Shown here: piece by piece, positions 1 to 4,921 of the stretch
Layout of the letters: each line of letters begins with the position of its first letter
How positions within the stretch are numbered: the first letter of the stretch is position 1
NCBI GenBank assembly: GCA_937874515.1
Contig: CALNBV010000194.1
Coordinates: forward strand, 1 to 5,140
DNA: 5,140 nt
Reading direction: 5' to 3'
DNA from: an uncultured Paenibacillaceae bacterium
GTDB lineage: Bacteria > Bacillota > Bacilli > Aneurinibacillales > Aneurinibacillaceae
Notes under the pieces: model-generated
What the model was told of the DNA's origin: nothing
The model's input: only the letters and a program-made list of their open reading frames with translations
The model's database searches: none
Position numbers and translations under genes: made by a program

Positions 1-112
1 TACCTACATTAGTAGTGTTGCTTGTTTGTGGAGGATATGCGTAGTAATATCCGGCAACAACGACCACAATAATTACCACCACGATTATGGCGTAGATCCA
101 TCTTCTTTCCAT
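1..112 (-). CDS. N-terminus of a membrane-anchored or secreted protein (partial)
   Basis: Read on the minus strand from ATG at 112, this frame stays open to the window edge (37 codons). It begins MERRWIYAII, followed by a run of Val/Ile to about residue 20, then GYYAYPP and a Ser/Thr/Asn-rich stretch (TSNTTN). Two arginines before a single hydrophobic helix, then a polar low-complexity linker, is the usual build of an archaeal signal anchor or signal peptide leading to an extracellular domain. No lipobox cysteine is seen. A GGAGA Shine-Dalgarno at 124-120 lies 7 nt before the ATG and supports this start. An earlier ATG at 120 is in another frame and overlaps that site. The mature domain is outside the window, so the function cannot be told; a surface protein or solute-binding protein is possible. 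It is divergently oriented to the kai operon. Confidence 0.72.
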   Translation of the reverse strand, partial: MERRWIYAIIVVVIIVVVVAGYYYAYPPQTSNTTNVG

Positions 113-171
113 TGTAGCATCTCCATTCGTTCAATAAATTTATTATGAGATCTGAGTTTCCAAAAAAACCT

Positions 172-195
172 TTAAAAATATGTATGTCTTTTATA
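172..195 (-). promoter_or_regulatory. Probable archaeal promoter (TATA box) for the left minus-strand gene
   Basis: On the minus strand this stretch holds TATAAAAG (195-188) and ATATTTTTAAA (182-172). Either could act as a TATA box, giving a transcript start near 165 or 150 and a leader of roughly 40-50 nt before the ATG at 112. Base composition is AT-rich throughout, so the exact box is uncertain. Confidence 0.35.
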
Positions 196-465
196 CTCCT
201 ATTTACATCTTATTTCACCTTATTACATATTTGTGCACGATTAAAAATAAATCTTTGGTATTAAATACAACAATATAAATGGATTGCTAAACAGGAAAAA
301 TCAAAAATCATGCTCATGATGATTTCATGCCTAATCTGAACAACTCTTTAATCTAATAATTGAATTCTTACTTCACTCTGTCAGGCTTCATTTGAATCAA
401 AAATAAAATATCAAATAATGTCTGATCTATTGTTAAATAGATGTTTTTATTTTAAACAATGATTA
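196..465. other. Gene-free AT-rich intergenic stretch with two small hairpins
   Basis: No open frame with a ribosome-binding site was found here on either strand. Two perfect short inverted repeats were found. The first is AAATCAT at 305-311 paired with ATGATTT at 319-325. The second is ATCTATT at 425-431 paired with AATAGAT at 436-442, followed by a T-rich run. A TATAAAT motif lies at 274-280. The stretch separates two divergent transcription units. It may hold a short untranslated transcript, but nothing matches a known RNA class. Confidence 0.5.
425..454 (+). terminator. Hairpin followed by T-rich run (terminator-like, plus strand)
   Basis: A perfect 7-bp stem (ATCTATT/AATAGAT) with a 4-nt loop GTTA is followed directly by GTTTTTATTTT. 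This has the form of an intrinsic terminator reading rightward. No plus-strand gene is visible upstream of it, so it would end either an unseen small RNA or a transcript started in the intergenic region. In such AT-rich DNA a chance hairpin is a real alternative. Confidence 0.3.
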
Positions 466-506
466 AAATGTAGGAGACTTTCAAGTAGAAAACTTTAACT
501 ACATTT
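466..506. promoter_or_regulatory. 8-bp inverted repeat next to the kai promoter (candidate operator)
   Basis: AAATGTAG at 466-473 and CTACATTT at 499-506 are perfect reverse complements, 33 bp apart centre to centre, or about three helical turns. The right arm runs into the likely TATA box TTTATAT at 504-510. A further GTAG at 485-488 can also pair with CTAC at 499-502. This arrangement suits a dimeric regulator covering the promoter, but no regulator is known and a chance repeat cannot be excluded. Confidence 0.3.
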
Positions 507-511
507 ATATG
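504..511 (+). promoter_or_regulatory. Likely TATA box of the kai operon
   Basis: TTTATATG matches the archaeal TATA-box form. Transcription would start about 25 bp downstream, near 530-537, leaving a leader of about 50 nt before the kaiC ribosome-binding site. A second AT-rich candidate (AAAATATTAAAA) begins near 526. No clear BRE could be picked out upstream. Confidence 0.4.
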
Positions 512-571
512 AAAATAAATTATGAAAATATTAAAAAATTTTTCATTTCAGATGCTAAAGTCCATATTATA

Positions 572-583
572 GGGGGTGAATGA
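572..583 (+). promoter_or_regulatory. Strong Shine-Dalgarno site of kaiC that points to an ACG start
   Basis: GGGGGTGA (572-579) is a strong archaeal ribosome-binding site. Measured from GGGGT (573-577) there are 6 nt, then ACG at 584. The two downstream kaiB genes have exactly the same arrangement: GAGGT or GGGGT, 6 nt, ATG. The nearby ATG at 580 directly abuts the site and meets TAA after three codons, so it cannot encode KaiC. The site therefore places the start at 584, where the codon is ACG. Confidence 0.6.
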
Positions 584-2212
584 ACGAATAATAATTCCAG
601 ACAAAATAAAATCGAACTGAAGAAAAGTCCCAGTGGAATTAATGGTTTAGATGAGATTACTGAAGGCGGTTTGCCCAAAGGAAGACCTACATTAATATGT
701 GGCTCTGCCGGATCTGGAAAAACAATGTTTGCGGTGCATTTTTTAGTTCATGGCGCGGAAATAGGCGAACCAGGCATTTTCGTATCATTTGAAGAGACCC
801 AGAAAGAGCTTGAAAAAAACTTCGCCTCATTAGGTATTGATTTAAAAGCGTTAGAAGAAGAAAAAAAGTTTTTAGTAGACTACATTTATCTAGAAAGGTC
901 AGAAATAGAGGAAACTGGTGAATTTGACCTGGAAGGATTATTTGTACGATTAAAATATGCCGTTGATCAAATCGGAGCCAAAAGAATAGTTTTGGATACG
1001 GTTGAAGCCTTATTTTCTGGATTACCTAATGAATTTATTTTGCGTGCCGAACTACGCAGGCTTTTCAACTGGTTAAAATCAGAAGGTCTTACGGCCATTA
1101 TAACCGGTGAAAGAGGAAAAAACACTTTAACCCGTTATGGCCTAGAGGAATACGTTGCTGATTGCGTTATACTGCTCGATAGTAATGTGGTGGATAAAGT
1201 TGCAACCAGAAACCTTAGAATAATCAAGTATAGAGGATCATCCCATGGATCAAACGAATATCCATTTTTGATCAGCAAGGAAGGTATATCTATTCTCCCT
1301 GTGACATCCCTAGGTCTGGACCACGAGGCTTCTGAAGAACACGTTTCTACAGGCATTAAGAGGCTGAATACTATGCTTTTTGGTAACGGCTTCTTTAAAG
1401 GAAGCAGTATCCTGGTTTCTGGTGCGGCAGGAACTGGTAAAAGCAGTACGGCTGCATCATTTGCCCAAGCATCATGCGAAAGAGGAAATAAATGTCTTTA
1501 CCTGGCATTTGAAGAATCTCCAAAGCAGATCATTCGTAACATGAGGTCCATAGGAATTAATCTTGATCCATGGGTAAATGAGGGGCTTTTAAAATTCCAT
1601 GCGACACGTCCTACACTTTATGGCTTAGAAACCCATTTAGTGAATATTTACGAATTGGTAAATGAATACCAGCCGGATATGGTAATATTTGACCCCATAT
1701 CTAATTTAATCAGTGTGGGAACAAAAGAAGAAGTTAAATCAATGCTTACTCGCTTACTTGACTTCCTTAAAAGTAGAACGATTACCTCCATGTCAACTGC
1801 ACTGACCTCGATGGATCAAAAAGATATTGATATTGGGGTTTCCTCTTTAATGGACAGCTGGATCGATCTTAAAGCAATTGTAACCGATGGAGAGAGAAAT
1901 CGTACCATTGATATTGTAAAATCCCGTGGTATGTATCATTCCAACCAGTTGCGTGAATTTAATCTTACTGATGATGGAATAAAATTGGTGGATGTTTATC
2001 TGGGACCGGCGGGAATGCTTACCGGATCTGCGCGAGTTTCTCAAATAGCAGAAGAAAAAGCCGCAAAATTGGTTCGAGAACAGGAAATCGAGTCTAAACA
2101 ACGCCAAATTGAGCGTAAACGCGAGATAATGGAAGCACAAATTGCAGAACTTAAAGCTCAATTTGAAGCAGAAAAGCAGGAATTAAAAGCGCTACAACAA
2201 TCTGTGCAATGA
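584..2212 (+). CDS. kaiC: KaiC: double-domain RecA-like ATPase/autokinase, start codon abnormal and C-terminus truncated
   Basis: This is a two-domain KaiC of 542 residues if counted from ACG 584 (513 from TTG 671). CI spans about 1-245, with Walker A GSAGSGKT at 40-47, catalytic Glu pair 70-71, Walker B Asp138 and the KYRGSSH motif at 215-221. CII spans about 253-480, with Walker A GAAGTGKS at 280-287, Glu pair 310-311, Walker B Asp370 and KSRGMYH at 446-452. Ser420-Ser421 align with the cyanobacterial phosphorylation sites Ser431/Thr432, so autophosphorylation and slow ATP hydrolysis in a cytoplasmic hexamer are likely. A charged coiled coil follows from about 484. The first ordinary start codon is TTG 671, but it would remove the conserved KKSPSGINGLDEITEGG segment before Walker A and has no ribosome-binding site. 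I therefore place the start at 584, where ACG stands 6 nt after a strong one. The coil ends early at TGA 2210-2212. It is the first gene of the operon, followed by two kaiB genes and a kinase; no kaiA is present. The family assignment is secure; whether the gene is expressed is less so. Confidence 0.93.
   Translation, partial: TNNNSRQNKIELKKSPSGINGLDEITEGGLPKGRPTLICGSAGSGKTMFAVHFLVHGAEIGEPGIFVSFEETQKELEKNFASLGIDLKALEEEKKFLVDYIYLERSEIEETGEFDLEGLFVRLKYAVDQIGAKRIVLDTVEALFSGLPNEFILRAELRRLFNWLKSEGLTAIITGERGKNTLTRYGLEEYVADCVILLDSNVVDKVATRNLRIIKYRGSSHGSNEYPFLISKEGISILPVTSLGLDHEASEEHVSTGIKRLNTMLFGNGFFKGSSILVSGAAGTGKSSTAASFAQASCERGNKCLYLAFEESPKQIIRNMRSIGINLDPWVNEGLLKFHATRPTLYGLETHLVNIYELVNEYQPDMVIFDPISNLISVGTKEEVKSMLTRLLDFLKSRTITSMSTALTSMDQKDIDIGVSSLMDSWIDLKAIVTDGERNRTIDIVKSRGMYHSNQLREFNLTDDGIKLVDVYLGPAGMLTGSARVSQIAEEKAAKLVREQEIESKQRQIERKREIMEAQIAELKAQFEAEKQELKALQQSVQ
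2141..2185 (+). repeat. Direct repeat copy 1 (coiled-coil codons of kaiC)
   Basis: These 45 nt encode IAELKAQFEAEKQEL in the kaiC frame. They recur at 2234-2277 with one substitution (third base of the first codon) and one missing A. The offset is 93 nt, a multiple of three, so the second copy begins in the same frame. Such near identity suggests a fairly recent duplication. Confidence 0.85.
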
Positions 2213-2373
2213 AAGTCGGGTCAGGGGAAAGAAATAGCAGAACTTAAAGCTCAATTTGAGCAGAAAAGCAGGAATTAGATAAAGTAATTGCCCAGGATAA
2301 ATTAAAGGAAAATATTCTCCTTGAAGATCGAGAAGCGATGGCAAGTATAAGACACTCTAATGGAGATAAATGA
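2213..2373 (+). pseudogene. Detached C-terminal tail of kaiC (frameshifted remnant)
   Basis: Beyond the kaiC TGA the same frame continues as KSGQGKE, then into repeat copy 2. After the missing A near 2259, the next frame reads AEKQELDKVIAQDK and on to EDREAMASIRHSNGDK, with a stop at 2371-2373. A coil of this type ending in an EDREAM-like stretch is, from memory of the family, how many bacterial and archaeal KaiC proteins of this class end. It is therefore the old C-terminus, parted from its gene by one in-frame stop and one frameshift. It has no ribosome-binding site of its own and is probably not translated separately. Sequencing error could explain the lost base, but hardly the whole insertion. 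Confidence 0.7.
2234..2277 (+). repeat. Direct repeat copy 2, with a one-base deletion
   Basis: This 44-nt copy of 2141-2185 lies beyond the kaiC stop. TTTGAAGCAG of copy 1 reads TTTGAGCAG here, so one A is lost and the frame shifts. The unshifted frame meets TAG at 2276-2278. The shifted frame runs on through the remaining tail to 2373. Confidence 0.85.
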
Positions 2374-2382
2374 GGTTTAGTT

Positions 2383-2709
2383 ATGAACGATTTAAATCCT
2401 GATAATGCAAGTTTACCAGGACGAAATGGTGAAATTTGGAATTTAAGACTATATGTCGCGGCCCAAACTCCTAAATCTATAGAAGCATTTTCTAACCTTA
2501 AGGAAATATGTGAAACGCATTTGAAGGGCAAATATAAGATTGAAGTAGTAGATCTCGGAGAAAATCCGGAACTGGCTAAAAATGACAATATCCTGGCCAT
2601 CCCCACATTGGTCAGGAAACTTCCAGAACCGGTCAAAAAGATCATAGGCACTCTGGCCAATGAAGAAAAAGTTTTGATGGGATTGGAACTACGTCCAGAT
2701 AAACTCTAA
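2383..2709 (+). CDS. kaiB: KaiB, canonical form (first copy)
   Basis: This is a 108-residue thioredoxin-like KaiB. About 19 polar residues precede the first strand NLRLYVAAQTPKS. A helix follows (about 31-47), then the second strand YKIEVVDLGENPELAKND and the signature ILAIPTLVRKLPEPVKKIIG at 70-89. It closes with LANEEKVLMGLEL. In cyanobacteria KaiB changes fold to bind the CI ring of phosphorylated KaiC. The residues of that region, including Pro74, Pro81 and Pro83, are present here, so binding to the neighbouring KaiC is likely. GAGGT at 2372-2376, overlapping the stop of the kaiC remnant, lies 6 nt before the ATG. The 170 bp to the annotated kaiC stop is filled by the former kaiC tail, so in the ancestral arrangement the genes were about 9 bp apart. 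The gene is intact, with no sign of decay. Confidence 0.95.
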   Translation: MNDLNPDNASLPGRNGEIWNLRLYVAAQTPKSIEAFSNLKEICETHLKGKYKIEVVDLGENPELAKNDNILAIPTLVRKLPEPVKKIIGTLANEEKVLMGLELRPDKL

Positions 2710-2728
2710 TTTAATTTGGGGTAATTCA

Positions 2729-3049
2729 ATGGATGAAGAAGTTGAAAATAAGCTGGAAGAATTTGAGGAAACACTGGAGACCCGTAAAGCGGGTGGAAAA
2801 TATATTTTAAGGCTTTTTGTAGCGGGCATTAACCCCAGATCGATAAAGGCCATTGAGAATTTACGTGAATTAATTGAAGAAAATTTAGAAGAAGGGAATT
2901 ATGAACTGGAGATTATTGATATTTATCAAAGGCCTATTTTTGCTAAGGAAGGGAAAATAGTGGCACCTCCCATAAGGAGATTCGTGGGTGATTTATCTGA
3001 TAAGGAAAAACTACTAATTGGTCTGGATCTCAGGTCGAGAAAGGGGTGA
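2729..3049 (+). CDS. kaiB: KaiB paralogue with a nine-residue internal deletion (second copy)
   Basis: This is a 106-residue KaiB-family protein. An acidic, probably helical N-terminus (about 3-18, ENKLEEFEETLE) leads to the first strand YILRLFVAGINPRS, a helix, and the strand NYELEIIDIYQRPIFAKEGK. At residues 76-82 it reads KIVAPPI, where KaiB normally has A-(T/I)-PTL-x-K-x-(L)-P-x-P-(V/I). About nine residues are missing between Ala79 and Pro80, with the frame kept. The C-terminal part, RRFVGDLSDKEKLLIGLDLR, is well conserved. The lost stretch belongs to the region that refolds when KaiB binds KaiC, so this copy may be held in one fold, bind differently, or be impaired. The longer N-terminus compensates for total length. 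GGGGT at 2718-2722 stands 6 nt before the ATG, and the gene follows the first kaiB by 19 bp, so both are translated from one transcript. Confidence 0.93.
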   Translation: MDEEVENKLEEFEETLETRKAGGKYILRLFVAGINPRSIKAIENLRELIEENLEEGNYELEIIDIYQRPIFAKEGKIVAPPIRRFVGDLSDKEKLLIGLDLRSRKG

Positions 3050-3057
3050 ATTAAATT

Positions 3058-4833
3058 TTGGTTCTTGAAGATCACCAGCCAAAAACCAGGGATGAACTGG
3101 TAAAAGAGAATAATGAACTTCTTTTGAGACTCGAAGAAGCTGAAGATACATTAAATGCCATTCAAAACGGTGAAATCGATGCAATAGTTACTCAACGTCC
3201 GGAAGGTTCAATGGTCTATACTCTGGAAGGCTCTGATTATCTTTACCGAGTTCTGGTCCAAGAGATAAGTGAAGGTGTGGCTATTTTAACTTCAGAGTAC
3301 ACTATTTTTTACAGTAATTTAAAATTAGCATCCATGGTTAAATTACCACTAGAACGTTTATTCGGGCGGAAATTAAGTGATTTCATTCATATAGATGATT
3401 TAGAAACTTTTAAAAGCATTTTAAAAAAGAGATTAAAAGGGGGGAAAGGGGAAGTAAATATTAAGACTGTAGATGGAATTAATATTCCAGTATCCATTTC
3501 TGTCAAAACTTTAGAAGGTTTAGAAGGTTCATATGTTATTATAACAGATTTAAGGGAACAAAAACATTATGAAGAACTTAAAAAGACACAGAAAAAGCTT
3601 TTAATTTCAAATAAAGAATTGCAAAGGAGTGAAGAGAGGTATCGAAATATCATCGATAACCTCCAGGATGCTTACATGAGAGATAACAATGAAGGACTTA
3701 TTACTATGGTAAGCCCCTCCTCTGCACGCATGTATGGGTATAGTTCGTCCGAAAAAATGATAGGCCTTCCCATAATTTCGTTGTACAAAAATCCTGAAGA
3801 TAGAAAGTTCTTGCTTACGGAATTGAAGAAACAAGGCAAATTAGATGATTACGAAAGTGAAGGTCTAAGAACAGACGGTTCTTCATTTCCAGTTTCTATG
3901 AATGTCCAATTTCATTATGACGAACAAAGTAAAATTAAGGGAACAGAAGTCTTGGTACGCGACATGACCATACGAAAGAAAGCCGAAAAAATTAATCATA
4001 AAATGCTTGAAAAGGAGCAACAACTTACCGAAGAACTTAACACCACCAATGAGGAATTAAAAGCTACAACAGAAGAACTTCAAACATCAAATGAAGAATT
4101 AATGTTAGCACAAACAAGTTTAAGAGAACTGGTCGATAAATTAAGAAATTCAAATAAAGAATTAGAGCAATTTGCTTATGTGGCATCCCATGACTTACAG
4201 GAACCTCTTAGAATGGTTGCCAGCTTCACTCAATTATTAGAACGACGTTATAAAGGACAGATGGATGAAGAAGCTGATGAATTTATTGAATTCATTGTTG
4301 AGGGTGCCAATAGGATGAAAGACTTAATAAACGATTTATTAGCGTTCTCCAGGCTTAACACCGAAGCAAAAGAATTTGAAAAAATACTAATGAAATTAAC
4401 TTTGCATGATGTTTTAACCAATTTAAAACCAATCATAAAAGAAAATAACGCCCGAATAACCCATGACCCACTACCCACGATAAAAGGCGAACCTTCGCAG
4501 ATTAATCAGTTATTACAGAACTTAATAGCAAATGGAATTAAATTCCACGGTAATAAACCTCCCAAAATACATATATCTGCCCAGGAATTTGAAAAAGAAT
4601 GGATATTCTCTGTAACTGACAACGGCATAGGTATAGACCCTGATTACCAGGCCCAGATTTTCAACATTTTTAAAAGACTACACACTAAGGAAGAATATCC
4701 CGGAACCGGCATAGGTTTGGCCATCTGCAAAAGAATAGTTGAACAACACGGTGGTAGGATTTGGGTGGAATCAGAGGAAGGAAAAGGTTCAACCTTCTAT
4801 TTCACCATACCCCAGATATACGAAAATAAATGA
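3058..4833 (+). CDS. Soluble PAS-PAS sensor histidine kinase of the kai operon
   Basis: This is a 591-residue kinase with no membrane helix, hence cytoplasmic. An N-terminal coil (about 10-45) has the LxEAEDTLNAIQNGEIDAIV pattern often seen at the start of bacterial PAS kinases. PAS1 lies at about 62-165 and PAS2 at about 194-305. A heptad coil (about 310-370) leads to the HisKA domain with the H-box ASHDLQEPLR, phospho-acceptor His378. The HATPase_c domain has N-box Asn488/Asn492, G1 box DNGIGI at 521-526 and G2 box GTGIGL at 549-554. The N-box reads NGIKF, where NAIKF is usual; this is mild and probably harmless. All residues needed for ATP binding and autophosphorylation are present. There is no receiver domain, and no response regulator lies nearby. 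The start is TTG, supported by GGGGTGA at 3043-3049, which overlaps the kaiB2 stop and ends 8 nt before it. The gene is co-transcribed with kaiC/kaiB, so it probably acts as their input or output. It lacks the KaiB-like sensor domain of cyanobacterial SasA and is not its direct equivalent. Confidence 0.94.
   Translation: MVLEDHQPKTRDELVKENNELLLRLEEAEDTLNAIQNGEIDAIVTQRPEGSMVYTLEGSDYLYRVLVQEISEGVAILTSEYTIFYSNLKLASMVKLPLERLFGRKLSDFIHIDDLETFKSILKKRLKGGKGEVNIKTVDGINIPVSISVKTLEGLEGSYVIITDLREQKHYEELKKTQKKLLISNKELQRSEERYRNIIDNLQDAYMRDNNEGLITMVSPSSARMYGYSSSEKMIGLPIISLYKNPEDRKFLLTELKKQGKLDDYESEGLRTDGSSFPVSMNVQFHYDEQSKIKGTEVLVRDMTIRKKAEKINHKMLEKEQQLTEELNTTNEELKATTEELQTSNEELMLAQTSLRELVDKLRNSNKELEQFAYVASHDLQEPLRMVASFTQLLERRYKGQMDEEADEFIEFIVEGANRMKDLINDLLAFSRLNTEAKEFEKILMKLTLHDVLTNLKPIIKENNARITHDPLPTIKGEPSQINQLLQNLIANGIKFHGNKPPKIHISAQEFEKEWIFSVTDNGIGIDPDYQAQIFNIFKRLHTKEEYPGTGIGLAICKRIVEQHGGRIWVESEEGKGSTFYFTIPQIYENK
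4027..4110 (+). repeat. Four heptad repeats in the kinase signalling helix
   Basis: Residues 324-351 read as four successive 7-residue units: TEELNTT, NEELKAT, TEELQTS, NEELMLA. This is a dimeric coiled coil joining PAS2 to the HisKA domain. The pattern is common in PAS kinases and is likely the path by which the sensor signal reaches His378. Confidence 0.8.
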
Positions 4834-4848
4834 AAAAATCTTTTTTAA
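4833..4848 (+). terminator. T-tract terminator of the kai operon
   Basis: Directly at the kinase stop codon, A6 (4833-4838), TC and T6 (4841-4846) form a short, weakly self-complementary element ending in a T tract. Archaeal RNA polymerase stops at such oligo-T runs without needing a strong stem. The next gene is convergent, so termination here is expected. Confidence 0.5.
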
Positions 4849-4890
4849 CGATGAACCACGGATTGAATAGTGGAGTGACCAATAATTAGA

Positions 4891-4921
4891 ATAATAAAAT
4901 GTTAATCTCATGTATTAACAT
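4891..4921 (-). terminator. Hairpin terminator of the right minus-strand gene
   Basis: ATGTTAAT at 4899-4906 and ATTAACAT at 4914-4921 form a perfect 8-bp stem with a 7-nt loop containing the stop codon (4910-4908) of the minus-strand gene. Read on the minus strand, the stem is followed by TTTATTATTCT. A stem plus T-rich run at a gene end fits a terminator, though the stem has only two G-C pairs. Confidence 0.5.

Noticed and set aside
509..583. A 24-codon open frame (ATG 509 to TGA 581-583) in the same frame as kaiC and directly before it.
   Set aside because: No ribosome-binding site lies before its ATG, the ATG is part of the likely TATA box, and the composition is what AT-rich DNA gives by chance. 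Readthrough of the TGA into kaiC is not supported, since a strong ribosome-binding site follows.
576..620. GTG at 576 opens a 14-codon frame (VNERIIIPDKIKSN) just before kaiC, which could suggest a frameshifted KaiC N-terminus.
   Set aside because: The GTG lies inside the ribosome-binding site itself, and KaiC proteins need only a few residues before KKSPSG. The kaiC frame already supplies those from 584.
1135..1356. Minus-strand open frames inside kaiC, kaiB1 and the kinase (for example 1135-1356, 1847-2161, 2244-2660, 3607-3834, 4248-4478).
   Set aside because: Each lies opposite a strongly conserved protein-coding gene, lacks a ribosome-binding site and has no recognisable domain. They are antisense shadows.
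2210..2212. TGA in kaiC as a recoded selenocysteine codon.
   Set aside because: The frame meets TAG 66 nt later because of the one-base deletion, and no selenocysteine would be expected in a coiled-coil tail.
2209..2247. ATG at 2209 overlapping the kaiC stop, as a coupled small gene.
   Set aside because: It ends after 12 codons at TAA and has no similarity to anything. The region is explained by the former kaiC tail.
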